This document shows positions 1 to 8,690 of a stretch of 64,000 nucleotides of DNA, one piece after another. The translations under genes were made by a program, and so were the position numbers. The stretch spans positions 1-64,000 of the forward strand of contig CAYWEN010000007.1 of the NCBI GenBank assembly GCA_964457545.1, read 5' to 3'. The first letter of the stretch is position 1. Each line of letters begins with the position of its first letter. This DNA comes from JAGGTJ01 sp964457545 (lineage in GTDB: Bacteria > Desulfobacterota > DSM-4660 > Desulfatiglandales > Desulfatiglandaceae). The notes beneath the pieces are model-generated. The model saw only the letters and a program-made list of their open reading frames with translations, ran no database searches and was not told where the DNA came from.

Positions 1-197
1 TCTGTAACCGTGTTTTTGTATCTTGCCACCTCCTTTTCCAGTGTTTCAATTCTCCGGATCAGTGTCCTTGTTGTTTCCCTTAGCTGCTTTATCTCATCCA
101 TGGTGTCAGACATGTCTTTTGCCAACAGTGACGCCGGAAAAGACAGTATGGATAAAAACATTAATAAAACAGCGGCCCTTGCCATTGTTTTCCTCAT
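1..197 (-). CDS. Exported coiled-coil protein, N-terminal fragment
   Basis: The first 65 codons of a gene that runs off the left edge. The start ATG at 197 is preceded by a strong GGAGGG ribosome site six bases upstream. The protein begins MRKTMARAAV, followed by a hydrophobic stretch ending PASLLA, which reads as a signal peptide with cleavage near residue 26. After it comes a charged heptad-like segment (DEIKQLRETTRTL and on) predicted to form a coiled coil. This layout is seen in outer-membrane porins and other envelope proteins of Desulfobacterota, but the diagnostic part is outside the window, so the family is not assigned. A terminator at 251-310 separates it from the merR/phe operon upstream. 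Confidence 0.75.
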   Translation of the reverse strand, partial: MRKTMARAAVLLMFLSILSFPASLLAKDMSDTMDEIKQLRETTRTLIRRIETLEKEVARYKNTVT

Positions 198-250
198 AGT
201 TTTCCCTCCTTGAACTTGATTGGTTAAACAAACTGTTCTTTCCCCCAAAA

Positions 251-310
251 AAAAAGCCAGGAAAAGCATTGCTGAACTTCGGTTCATCAATCCTGCCTTC
301 CTGGCTTTTT
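251..310 (-). terminator. Intrinsic terminator after merR operon
   Basis: A 13-base perfect inverted repeat (251-263 with 298-310, AAAAAGCCAGGAA and its complement) flanked by A and T runs. Inside the loop a smaller stem (ATTG..GAAC with GTTC..CAAT) closes on a TTCG/CGAA tetraloop. It lies between the end of merR and the start of the edge gene, so it probably ends the phe-merR transcript; the T run on the minus strand fits. Confidence 0.8.
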
Positions 311-532
311 GACTCTCTTTATCTCTTTTCTATATCTTGTATTTTATATTTTTTATAATAATATGTGATCTATACCAACATAAATGTTAACAAGCTTGAT
401 ATTAAACATTATGATTCTTGAATGCGCAATTTCATATTACGCTGTTTTGAGAAGATGTCTAATCCAAAATTATCGCCCTGTCAACACATTTTTGTACGTC
501 AATTGCCTTACACAAGGTCTTGTCACATGTTT
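311..532. other. AT-rich gap with no gene
   Basis: About 220 bases between the terminator and the end of merR. It is strongly AT-rich around 320-370. No coding frame or RNA gene is convincing; the forward frame starting at 384 is a shadow running into merR. Confidence 0.6.
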
Positions 533-856
533 CTATGACAGCAGATCCAATACCTCCTTTAATCCGATTCGTATCTCTTCTATAAAACCCATTGAATCAT
601 CTTTTTTATGTTTTTTTTGTCGGAGACGCTGTTTTGCCCCCTTAATGGTCATCTTTTCTTCATAAAGGAGCCTCTTTATCTCAAGGAGTATTTTAAGGTC
701 TTTTTTTTGATATGTCCTTTGTCTGGAATCAGCCCTTTGAGGTCTGATCTGGGGAAATTCCTTTTCCCAATACCTTAAGACAGATGGCTCAACCCCTACA
801 ATTTTGCTGGTTTCACCAATACGGAAGTATTTTCTGTCAGTTGGAATATGAACCAT
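533..856 (-). CDS. MerR-family DNA-binding protein
   Basis: A 107-residue protein with an N-terminal winged helix-turn-helix of the MerR type (FRIGETSKIVGVEPSVLRYW at residues 11-30, then the typical RTYQKKD wing near 48). The C-terminal part is short and charged, without an effector domain or metal-binding cysteines. It starts three bases after the pheT stop codon, so the two are probably translated together. A MerR-type gene directly after pheT is a common arrangement in deltaproteobacteria-like genomes. Its targets are unknown. Confidence 0.85.
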   Translation of the reverse strand: MVHIPTDRKYFRIGETSKIVGVEPSVLRYWEKEFPQIRPQRADSRQRTYQKKDLKILLEIKRLLYEEKMTIKGAKQRLRQKKHKKDDSMGFIEEIRIGLKEVLDLLS

Positions 857-859
857 ATC

Positions 860-3277
860 TCAGCCTTCCCGCAACTTCCCCCCTGTTTCTTTCCTGATCA
901 TGTCTATAATTGTCTCATGGAGTTTGTTGATCTTTTCTCCATCAAGGGTCCCTTTTTCCGAGCGATAACATATCTTAAAGGCTATCGCCTTTTCAGATTT
1001 ATCTATCTTCTCTCCTTCATAAAGATCAAAGATACGAATGGACTCCACCAAGCCTTTGCCATGCTGCTTTATGATGTTGACAATAAAGGCGCTTTCTATA
1101 TCCTTGGGCACCAGTATTGATATGTCTCTGTATACAGCCGGAAATCTGGGAAAAGGTCTGAATCTCCTGTCCTTGTCAAGGCAGGCTGAAATGCCTTCAA
1201 TGTCCAGCTCAAACACATAAAAATCTCTGTTTTTCAGATCATAAGCCCTGACAATGTCTGATTTTAAACGACCTATATTACCAACAACCCTGCCTGTGGA
1301 ACTAACATTTGCCGAGATATCGGCATCAAACCATGGTATGTCACTGGTTTTTGTAACAGAAAGATCTTTAATACCCAAGCCATCAAAAAGAACCTCCAGA
1401 GCACCCTTTATGTCGTAAAAATCAACCATCCTTTCCTGACAGTGCCATGCCTTCTCCTGGTAAGGTCCTGTCATCATAGCTGTCAGGACCATTCTTTCAA
1501 GGGGCTGTTTATTGTCTTTCCTGTAAAAAAAGACCTTTCCCAGCTCAAATAGCCTGAGACCTGCAGCACCTCTATTGATATTTGATTCTGCGACTGTCAA
1601 AAGCCCATGAATCAGAGTGGTACGCATTACTGACTGATCAAGACTCAATGGATTCAATATCCTGACAAATGACCTGAGAGGGCTGTTGTCGGGGATGTTT
1701 AACATGTCGGCTGAGGCAGGAGATATAAAGGAATAGGTTATCGCTTCACAAAAACCTGCTCCTACCATTACAGACCTTATCTGATTGCCAAAAGACATTT
1801 CCTGTGAATCGACCTTAAAGGCAGGCTGGATCCTTGGTATAGTAACCGGTATATTTGCGTAGCCATCCAGCCTTGCAACCTCTTCAAAGAGATCGGCTTC
1901 CCGTGTAATATCCACCCTGAATGAAGGAGGAGTCACTACCAGAACATTCTGATCATCAGATCTTTCAACATTCATCTCCAGCCCCTTCAGATAACCCTCT
2001 ATCGTTTCTCTTGTCAGATCAGAACCCAGAATACTGTTTGTTTTGTCTATTCTGAGTGTTATCGGAGTGGCAGTGTACGGTTTTGGATAATTGTCTATAA
2101 TACCTTTTGCAACACTTCCACCTGCAAGTATGGATATCAGCTCAAGAGCACGTTTCAGGGCCGTATGTGTTCCTTCAATATCGGCACCTCTTTCAAACCG
2201 GTAGGAGGCCTCAGTAGAGACTCCAAGGCGCTTTGAGGTTCTCCTGATGATTATCGGATCAAAATACGCACTTTCGACCAGTATATTGGAAGTGTTCTCA
2301 CATATTTCCGAGTTAAGCCCGCCCATAATACCGGCAAGGGCAACGGGTTGTTTGGCATCACATATTACAAGAGTATTCTTATCAAGACTATGTGTCTGGC
2401 CATCAAGGGTGGTAAAAGATTCATCCTGACTTGCAAATTTTACAACGATCCTGTTTTCTTCAAGACGATCATAATCAAAGGCATGAAGAGGCTGCCCCAT
2501 TTCAAGCATTACATAATTTGTTACATCTACTATGTTGTTTATAGGGCGAATTCCTGAAAGATACAGTTTATATCTCATCCAGAACGGAGAGGTGCCGACT
2601 TTGATGCCTTGAATCACCCCGGCAGTATAACGGGGACATGCCTCTGTTGCAAGCACTGTCACGCTTGCAAGGTCTTCTGTATCAGATCCGGTTTCCTGAA
2701 ATCCGGGTTGAGGCCTTTTTAAATCCTGTCCGGTGGATGCTGCAATCTCTCTTGCCACCCCTATCACGGAAGCACAGTCCGGCCTGTTTGGGGTAAGTTC
2801 CAAATCCAGTACCCAATCCGGAGCCGCAATAATTTTTGCAAGTGATGTCCCTGGCTTAGCTGTATCGGGCAGTATCATAATACCGGAATGGTCATCTGTC
2901 AGGCCCATCTCGTCTTCTGCAAGCAGAACACCTTCTGATGTCTCACCCCTGATTTTGCCTTTCCTGATTTTTGTTCCGTTGGGGAGTCTGACTCCCGGCA
3001 AAGCCAAAGGTACAATATCACCTTTTTTGATATTAGGTGCTCCGCAAACAACATGTATGTGTTTTTCACCGGTATCTATTTCACATAGAGACAAACGGTC
3101 TGCATTTGGATGAGGTCGAATGTCCAATATCTTCGCTGCAATAATTCCATCGAGATTATGAGCCACAGGTTTGGCACTTGCCACCTCTATACCGATCATG
3201 GTTAACAGGTAAGACAGTTCCTCCTGTGACATATCAATGTCAACAAATTCTTTTAACCAGTTAAGACTGATTTTCAT
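860..3277 (-). CDS. pheT: Phenylalanyl-tRNA synthetase beta subunit
   Basis: An 805-residue beta chain of the alpha2-beta2 enzyme that charges tRNA-Phe. It has the N-terminal EMAP-type tRNA-binding domain (about residues 40-150), a B3/B4 editing region (about 210-390), a B5 domain (near 405-475), a catalytic-like core and the C-terminal anticodon-binding FDX-ACB fold (about 710-800; RFPAVYRDIS). Length is normal. pheS lies upstream on the same strand with a 180-base gap, longer than usual; that gap carries weak repeat-like sequence and no gene. Confidence 0.97.
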   Translation of the reverse strand: MKISLNWLKEFVDIDMSQEELSYLLTMIGIEVASAKPVAHNLDGIIAAKILDIRPHPNADRLSLCEIDTGEKHIHVVCGAPNIKKGDIVPLALPGVRLPNGTKIRKGKIRGETSEGVLLAEDEMGLTDDHSGIMILPDTAKPGTSLAKIIAAPDWVLDLELTPNRPDCASVIGVAREIAASTGQDLKRPQPGFQETGSDTEDLASVTVLATEACPRYTAGVIQGIKVGTSPFWMRYKLYLSGIRPINNIVDVTNYVMLEMGQPLHAFDYDRLEENRIVVKFASQDESFTTLDGQTHSLDKNTLVICDAKQPVALAGIMGGLNSEICENTSNILVESAYFDPIIIRRTSKRLGVSTEASYRFERGADIEGTHTALKRALELISILAGGSVAKGIIDNYPKPYTATPITLRIDKTNSILGSDLTRETIEGYLKGLEMNVERSDDQNVLVVTPPSFRVDITREADLFEEVARLDGYANIPVTIPRIQPAFKVDSQEMSFGNQIRSVMVGAGFCEAITYSFISPASADMLNIPDNSPLRSFVRILNPLSLDQSVMRTTLIHGLLTVAESNINRGAAGLRLFELGKVFFYRKDNKQPLERMVLTAMMTGPYQEKAWHCQERMVDFYDIKGALEVLFDGLGIKDLSVTKTSDIPWFDADISANVSSTGRVVGNIGRLKSDIVRAYDLKNRDFYVFELDIEGISACLDKDRRFRPFPRFPAVYRDISILVPKDIESAFIVNIIKQHGKGLVESIRIFDLYEGEKIDKSEKAIAFKICYRSEKGTLDGEKINKLHETIIDMIRKETGGKLREG

Positions 3278-3457
3278 AAGACAAACCTAAAATTTTGCAC
3301 AAACCCGGAATGAACAGTCACAGAATCTTCAATTTCATCCATAACCCGGTAAAACCGCAGCAGAAGAATTGTTTTCCTTGTTCCGGTCCTGCAGCATTAA
3401 TAATTCTGCAACAGTTAGTCAGAGCTGCCCCCTACCGCTCTTTACAGGAATATGACA

Positions 3458-4468
3458 TCAAAACTGTGTCAAAAACATTATATCATTTTTAAAGAATAAC
3501 TGGATATCATCAATCCCGTACTTTAGCATTGCTATTCTTTCTATTCCCATACCAAATGCAAAACCCGAATATAATTCAGTGTCGTAATCTACAGATCTGA
3601 ATACCTCCGGATCCACCATGCCTGAACCCAGGATTTCAAGCCAACCGGTATGGGAACAGGTTCTGCAACCCTTACCCTTGCATATCACGCACTGGATATC
3701 CACCTCTGCGCTAGGTTCTGTAAACGGGAAAAAACTGGGTCTGAATCTTATCTCTGTATCGCTCCCGAACATCTGATGAATAAAGGCAGTCAATATACCT
3801 TTAAGATCTCCAAAACTGACATCATTATCCACCAGCAAACCTTCCACCTGATGGAACATGGGGGTATGGGAAACATCCGAGTCCCTTCTGTACACACTGC
3901 CAGGCGCTATAATACTTACAGGCGGCGGCGTCTTTTCCATTACCCGCACCTGTATAGGGGATGTGTGTGTTCTGAGAACCACATTGGGAGACACATAAAA
4001 TGTGTCCTGCATATCCCTTGCCGGATGATCCTTGGGAAGGTTTAATGCCTCAAAGTTGTAATAGTCCAGTTCAATATCAGGACCTGTAACAACCCTGAAC
4101 CCCATCTGTGAAAATATACTGCACACATCTGTGATAACAGTATTGACAGGATGGACATGTCCCCTGACAGGTTTCCTCCCGGGGAGCGTAACATCTGTTA
4201 TCTCTTCTTTTTTACCGGCCTTTGATGCAACAATCTCGGACCGTTTTTTTTCAATGGCCTTGCTGAGTGCAGCCTTGATTGTATTGGCAAGTTTGCCAAT
4301 TTCCGGGCGTATATCCGGGGGCACCTTGCCTATCTGTTTCATCAGGGAAGTAAGCTGTCCCTTTTTCCCAAAATAGGCCACTCTCAAGGCCTCAAGACCT
4401 GCTATGTCTTTTATATTCTCAAGTTCATTGAGACCCTTGTTTTTTAATGCAAGCAATTGCTCTTTCAT
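3458..4468 (-). CDS. pheS: Phenylalanyl-tRNA synthetase alpha subunit
   Basis: The 336-residue catalytic subunit. It has an N-terminal coiled-coil tRNA-binding arm (residues 1-90) and a class II core with motif 2 (VVLRTHTSPIQVR) and motif 3 near the C terminus (GFAFGMGIERIAML). The C-terminal ending NDIMFLTQF is typical of the family. It makes phenylalanyl-tRNA together with PheT in the cytoplasm. Confidence 0.97.
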   Translation of the reverse strand: MKEQLLALKNKGLNELENIKDIAGLEALRVAYFGKKGQLTSLMKQIGKVPPDIRPEIGKLANTIKAALSKAIEKKRSEIVASKAGKKEEITDVTLPGRKPVRGHVHPVNTVITDVCSIFSQMGFRVVTGPDIELDYYNFEALNLPKDHPARDMQDTFYVSPNVVLRTHTSPIQVRVMEKTPPPVSIIAPGSVYRRDSDVSHTPMFHQVEGLLVDNDVSFGDLKGILTAFIHQMFGSDTEIRFRPSFFPFTEPSAEVDIQCVICKGKGCRTCSHTGWLEILGSGMVDPEVFRSVDYDTELYSGFAFGMGIERIAMLKYGIDDIQLFFKNDIMFLTQF

Positions 4469-4631
4469 TACCTGTTACCGTAACTACTCCCGGCAATAAT
4501 AAAACAACCCGGTATCTTTTTTATGAAAACCACAATAATTATCCCTGGTGTACTATCTGAATTATGTAAACACAAAAAAAGCAGTGTTCATCCACCGATG
4601 AGAATTCAGGGCATGGCAGGCACTGATATTA

Positions 4632-4657
4632 TAAAACAGCCATTTATGTATGGAACC
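4632..4657 (+). repeat. Right-arm fragment of dispersed repeat
   Basis: The segment reads AAAACAGCCATTTATGTATG followed by GAACC, close to the right arm of the family described in the findings (GGCCATTTATGGATGGAAAC). It sits in the 242-base pheS-rplT gap. Only this arm is clear, so it is a degenerate or truncated copy. Confidence 0.4.
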
Positions 4658-4710
4658 AGCCTGTTGATCTTAAAGCTTGTTCTGAAAATACTGAATACAG
4701 GATTACAGTT

Positions 4711-5055
4711 TTATTGAACCATTTGAGCAAGACGGGAAAATGCGGTTACATCGTTTACAGCCATGTCTGCAAGCGTTTTTCTGTCAAGAGCAATCCCTGA
4801 CTGTTTTAGCCCATTTATAAATCTGCTGTAAGACAGGCCATGCTGTCTTGCAGCGGCGTTGATCCTGATAATCCACAGTTTTCTGAATTCCCGCTTTCTG
4901 ATCCTGCGATCACGGTATGCGTACATACCTGCCCTTCTGACAGCGGCAAGAGCTGTTTTATACTGCCTGCTGTGTCCTCCCTGATAACCCTTGGCAGCCT
5001 TTAATACCTTCTTGCGCCGTCTTCTTGCCTTAAACCCTCTTTTAACCCTTGGCAT
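4711..5055 (-). CDS. rplT: 50S ribosomal protein L20
   Basis: A 114-residue L20 with the expected start MPRVKRGFKARRRRKK and the conserved RDRRIRKREFRKLWI and LSYSRFINGLK segments. It binds 23S rRNA early in large-subunit assembly. It starts 16 bases after rpmI, the normal rpmI-rplT arrangement. In many bacteria L20 represses this operon; no control structure could be identified with confidence here. Confidence 0.98.
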   Translation of the reverse strand: MPRVKRGFKARRRRKKVLKAAKGYQGGHSRQYKTALAAVRRAGMYAYRDRRIRKREFRKLWIIRINAAARQHGLSYSRFINGLKQSGIALDRKTLADMAVNDVTAFSRLAQMVQ

Positions 5056-5071
5056 ATTGTATTACCTCCAC

Positions 5072-5269
5072 TTAAACATAAGGAATCAACCTGGCTACCT
5101 GCCTGACATTAGTGGAGTCAACCAGAGTTGATTTTCTGAGATTTCTTTTTCTTTTAGTTGTTTTTTTTGTAAGGATATGACTGGAAAAGGCCTTGTATCT
5201 TACTATCTTGCCTGTTCCAGTTTTTGAAAACCTCTTGGCAGCGCCTCTGTTGGTTTTTATTTTTGGCAT
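5072..5269 (-). CDS. rpmI: 50S ribosomal protein L35
   Basis: A 65-residue L35 with the family start MPKIKTNRGAAKRFSKTGTG and the basic middle KKTTKRKRNLR. It is preceded by GGAGG-like sequence. It is separated from infC by 521 bases, where most bacteria have a short gap. Confidence 0.97.
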   Translation of the reverse strand: MPKIKTNRGAAKRFSKTGTGKIVRYKAFSSHILTKKTTKRKRNLRKSTLVDSTNVRQVARLIPYV

Positions 5270-5790
5270 TTATTTCCTCCGTTATGTTTCCCCCGCACCA
5301 AAAAAGTGGTACCTTCGATTTTATACTGTTTAAATTCAACAAGACCGTTTATGAATGACGTTTCAATAAAGTCATTCATAAACGGTCTGTATTGAAATCA
5401 TTTCTATCATGTTTCAAGACCCCCAACGAACCGGAATCCTGACCGGTTTTTCTGCAAATGTATACAACAAAAGAGTTAGATCATGCGATATTTCTTGCCC
5501 TCTATTTTTTTGATCTTGCACAAGGTATTCCCGTTTCCGGATTAAAGAGCTCACGGTGCCAAAATTGATTTGCAGATAAACACAAGGCTGCCGGTTCAAG
5601 CTTCAAGGTATGCAGAGATATTAACAACAGACATGTTTTTCAGGATTAAAATGAGCATAACAACCACAGACAAAAAAGTCAGTTACAAACTGAAGATACC
5701 CCTGAAACCGATTATGGCAGTATGTTTCACAATAACATTTGCACAAAAGCAAAAGATACAAACAGACAAATATTACGCATATCCTTGAGA
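5270..5790. other. Long gap inside the infC-rpmI operon
   Basis: This 521-base gap interrupts a gene order (infC-rpmI-rplT) that is usually tightly packed. It holds the perfect hairpin at 5342-5388. No coding frame is convincing: the minus-strand frame at 5414-5599 lacks a ribosome site and recognisable motifs. The gap may carry a promoter or control site for rpmI-rplT, or may simply have received a repeat insertion. Confidence 0.6.
5342..5388. repeat. Perfect 18-base hairpin, repeat-family relative
   Basis: Arms AGACCGTTTATGAATGAC (5342-5359) and its exact complement (5371-5388) enclose an 11-base loop. TTCAA and TTGAA just outside extend the symmetry imperfectly. The arm GTCATTCATAAACGGTCT resembles the left box of the dispersed repeat (TTCATTCATAAACAGACCGT at 19201). 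No T run follows, so it is not a classic terminator. It lies 72 bases upstream of rpmI and would form a stable stem in the infC-rpmI transcript. Confidence 0.8.
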
Positions 5791-6306
5791 CTATTTTGGA
5801 ATGATCACCATGGTCATCCTGTTTCTGGCCTCCTGGACAGGCGGTTGCTCTACCTTGCCAACATCCTCAACTTCCTCGGCAACCCTGTTCAAAAGCTGGT
5901 ATCCTGCATTCATGTAAGCCATCTCTCTTCCACGGAAAAACACGCTTACTTTAACACGATCCTTTTTTTCCAGAAATTTTTTGAGGTTTTTGATCTTGAA
6001 TCCCAAATCATGGTCTTCAATATGAGGCCTCAGTTTTATCTCTTTCAGTTGAGGTTGCTGTGCCTTTTTTTTGCTTCCCTGACCTTTTTTGCTTGTTTGA
6101 TACTTGAATTTTCCATAATCCATAATCCTGCATACAGGCGGATCAGAATTGGGAGAAACTTCAACCAGATCAAAACCTTCTTGTTTGGCTGCATTTAGGG
6201 CATCTATGATAGACACGATACCAAGCTGTTTGCCATCAGAGGCAATCAATCGTACCTTTTTCGATCGAATATTTTCATTGATCCTTATGTTGTTATTTTT
6301 TGCTAT
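5791..6306 (-). CDS. infC: Translation initiation factor IF-3, AUA start
   Basis: IF-3 proofreads the start codon and keeps the 30S subunit free. The 171-residue protein shows the N-domain (RINENIRSKKVRLIASDG), the linker and the C-domain (PPVCRIMDYGKFKYQ, FFRGREMAYM). The only standard initiator in frame is TTG at 6249, which would remove the conserved N-terminal segment. A TGA stop lies in frame just upstream, and no ATG, GTG or TTG lies between it and 6249. The best start is ATA at 6306, nine bases after a perfect AGGAGG (6316-6321) and overlapping the thrS stop by four bases. Escherichia coli infC starts with AUU for autoregulation, so the unusual codon fits known biology. The frame is certain; the exact start is inferred. 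Confidence 0.95.
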   Translation of the reverse strand: MAKNNNIRINENIRSKKVRLIASDGKQLGIVSIIDALNAAKQEGFDLVEVSPNSDPPVCRIMDYGKFKYQTSKKGQGSKKKAQQPQLKEIKLRPHIEDHDLGFKIKNLKKFLEKKDRVKVSVFFRGREMAYMNAGYQLLNRVAEEVEDVGKVEQPPVQEARNRMTMVIIPK

Positions 6307-8228
6307 GGCTCTATACCTCCTGTATCATAAGCGTTGTTTTTCTGAAGAACAATATCTGCAAATGCTTCAGGTGTCATAAGTTCAAGGTTCTTTCCATCTC
6401 TCTGTCGAGGCGTTACTTTATGTTCACTGGTTTCCCTGTCTCCTATAATCAGCATATATGGTACTTTCTCAAGCTGAGCTTCCCTGATTTTCAGGCCTAA
6501 CTTTTCATTTCTCAAATCACCTTGTGCCCGGATACCAGAGTTAACCATTTGCTGTAATATTTCTTCTGCATATGCGATATTTCTGTCAGTAACCGTAAGC
6601 ACCTTTACCTGAACAGGTGCCAACCATACAGGAAAGGCTCCATTATAGTGTTCTATAAGTATCCCTATAAACCTTTCTATGGCACCGAGAATAACACGGT
6701 GTATCATTACAGGTCTATGTTTTTGATTGTCTTTATCAATATACACCAGTCCGAATTTTTCAGGAAGAGTAAAATCACACTGAATAGTGGCACATTGCCA
6801 TTCCCTGTCCAAAACATCCCTGAGTTTTACGTCAATCTTGGGTCCGTAAAATGCCCCGTCCCCCTCGTTGATATCGTATGACAAGCCAAGGTCATCCATG
6901 GCATGCACAAGTGCATTGGTAGCAAGTTCCCAGTCCTCATCCGTGCCTATGGATTTGACCGGACGGGTACTGATTTCAAGGGTGTATTCAAACCTGAAGA
7001 CTCTCATCACATCCCTGATAAAGGCCAGAACTCCCTTGATTTCACGATCCAACTGCTCAGGTGTACAGATAATATGTGCATCATCCTGAGTAAATTCCCG
7101 CACTCTGAGAAGACCGTGCAGAACACCTGACCTTTCATGGCGGTGTACAGTGCCCAGTTCAAAATAGCGTTTGGGCAGATCGCGATAACTCCTTGTACTT
7201 GAAGAGTATATAAGCATGTGGGCAAGGCAGTTCATTGGTTTTATGCCATACGACTGCTCATCAATAGTGGTAAAGTACATGTTATCACGGTAATTATCAA
7301 AATGTCCGGATTTTTTCCACAGCTCAGTTTTTAAAATTTCAGGGCCCTTGACCAGTTCATAACCTCTTTTCAGATGTTCTTCTATCTCAAACTGTTCAAG
7401 AATGTGCCTGAGCATTGCCCCTTTGGGATGCCAGACAATCAGTCCCGCACCTACCTCTTCATAAGTGCTGAAAAGGCCAAGTTGCGGACCAAGAATCGTA
7501 TGGTTTCTTTTTTTTGCCTCTTCAAGTTTTATGACATGCTGTTTCAGGCGTTTCCTGTCACAGAATGCAATGCCATATATCCGGCTGAGCATGGGCCGTT
7601 TTTCATCTCCGCGCCAGTATGCCCCTGCCACTGTGGTTAAACGAAAGGCCTTTATCATTCCGGTAGACGGTATATGCGGTCCTCTGCACAGATCTGTAAA
7701 ACTGCCCACGGTATACAGGGACACCCTTTCTTCATTAATCTCTTTTATAAGCTCAACCTTGTACGTTTCTCCCTGGCTTTCAAAAAAATCCAGGGCCTCC
7801 CTGCTTAAGACCTCTTTTCGGACAAAGGGCAGATTCCGTTTAATAATTTCCTTCATCCTCTTTTCAATGACAGGAAGGTCCTCCATCCTAAAAGAATCTT
7901 TATAATCAAAATCATAGTAAAATCCATTTTCAATGGCAGGGCCTATGGTTACCTTTACATCATCAAAAAGCTCCCTCACTGCAAGGGCCATCACATGTGC
8001 AATACTGTGGCGAAGGATTTTCTCTCCCTCTTCAGATGCAATATAAACAGGTTCTATTTCTGCATCAGTATCTATTGTTGCTGAAAGATCACATAATACC
8101 CCATTGTTTTTTATTGCAACAACCTGATTAACGGCCTTTACCTCAAGTTTTTTAAGGGCATCTTCGGCCGTAATGCAGTTATCATTTAATTCTATTGGCG
8201 ACCGATCTTTCAATTTAATCATTATCAT
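6303..8228 (-). CDS. thrS: Threonyl-tRNA synthetase
   Basis: A 641-residue class II synthetase. Domains in order: TGS (residues 1-62), the tRNA-SAD editing domain with HSIAHV near 73 and the later Cys/His site (DLCRGPH near 183), the catalytic core with the zinc-binding cysteine in MNCLAH (usually MNCPxH), motif 2 GTVHRHE, and a C-terminal anticodon-binding domain. The start may be 8228 or the ATG six bases later. It overlaps infC by four bases, so infC is probably translated by coupling or from the strong ribosome site inside the thrS end. Confidence 0.97.
   Translation of the reverse strand: MIMIKLKDRSPIELNDNCITAEDALKKLEVKAVNQVVAIKNNGVLCDLSATIDTDAEIEPVYIASEEGEKILRHSIAHVMALAVRELFDDVKVTIGPAIENGFYYDFDYKDSFRMEDLPVIEKRMKEIIKRNLPFVRKEVLSREALDFFESQGETYKVELIKEINEERVSLYTVGSFTDLCRGPHIPSTGMIKAFRLTTVAGAYWRGDEKRPMLSRIYGIAFCDRKRLKQHVIKLEEAKKRNHTILGPQLGLFSTYEEVGAGLIVWHPKGAMLRHILEQFEIEEHLKRGYELVKGPEILKTELWKKSGHFDNYRDNMYFTTIDEQSYGIKPMNCLAHMLIYSSSTRSYRDLPKRYFELGTVHRHERSGVLHGLLRVREFTQDDAHIICTPEQLDREIKGVLAFIRDVMRVFRFEYTLEISTRPVKSIGTDEDWELATNALVHAMDDLGLSYDINEGDGAFYGPKIDVKLRDVLDREWQCATIQCDFTLPEKFGLVYIDKDNQKHRPVMIHRVILGAIERFIGILIEHYNGAFPVWLAPVQVKVLTVTDRNIAYAEEILQQMVNSGIRAQGDLRNEKLGLKIREAQLEKVPYMLIIGDRETSEHKVTPRQRDGKNLELMTPEAFADIVLQKNNAYDTGGIEP
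6316..6321 (-). promoter_or_regulatory. Ribosome site that sets the infC start
   Basis: AGGAGG on the minus strand, inside the last codons of thrS and nine bases before the ATA at 6306. Its strength and spacing are the main reason for choosing ATA as the infC start. Confidence 0.8.
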
Positions 8229-8479
8229 TTTGATAACACCAAATAAAACAAGGCACCTGAGAGGCTTGGGATTATTTTCTCAGATACCTCGCCAATTTTT
8301 AATCTGTAAGGAATCCTTTCTCTGCCGTCTGCAGAAACCATGCTGACTCTATTCTCACACTCGCAATTGACCAATATATCCTGGATACGGGCATCCCTGT
8401 TCATAAACAACAAGGGTTTCTGTCCTGGATCAGGAAAAGTCCGGGAATTGCGCAAAAAAACACACAAGAAGATCCTCAC
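8225..8479 (-). CDS. Uncertain 84-codon frame before thrS
   Basis: An open frame beginning with GTG at 8479 that ends in a four-base ATGA overlap with thrS, the kind of junction seen between coupled genes. It has no clear ribosome site and no recognisable motif; the middle (NRDARIQDILVNCECENRVS) is not low-complexity. It could be a leader or a small real gene, but a chance open frame in the thrS upstream region is as likely. The overlap is the only positive evidence. Confidence 0.25.
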   Translation of the reverse strand: MRIFLCVFLRNSRTFPDPGQKPLLFMNRDARIQDILVNCECENRVSMVSADGRERIPYRLKIGEVSEKIIPSLSGALFYLVLSK

Positions 8480-8690
8480 ATAACCCGAAAATCACAGGCT
8501 GAAAGAAAAAAATCAATACCAGAATCCGTTTGGTTTCCAACAGACAGAGGCCTGTTATTATCAATAAACTTCCACAAAAATCATCATAAGACGGCAGACT
8601 GAAATTTTCAAGAACCTGTCAGCCTTGTTGTATAAACAAAATTATCTGCAAAAGCAAGCAAAAACAGGAGGGTAAATCCTCTTGCAGAAA
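8480..8690. other. Gap between usp and thrS leader
   Basis: About 210 bases with no gene. It must hold the thrS operon promoter if the frame at 8225-8479 is not a gene. No clear -35/-10 pair was picked out. Confidence 0.5.
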
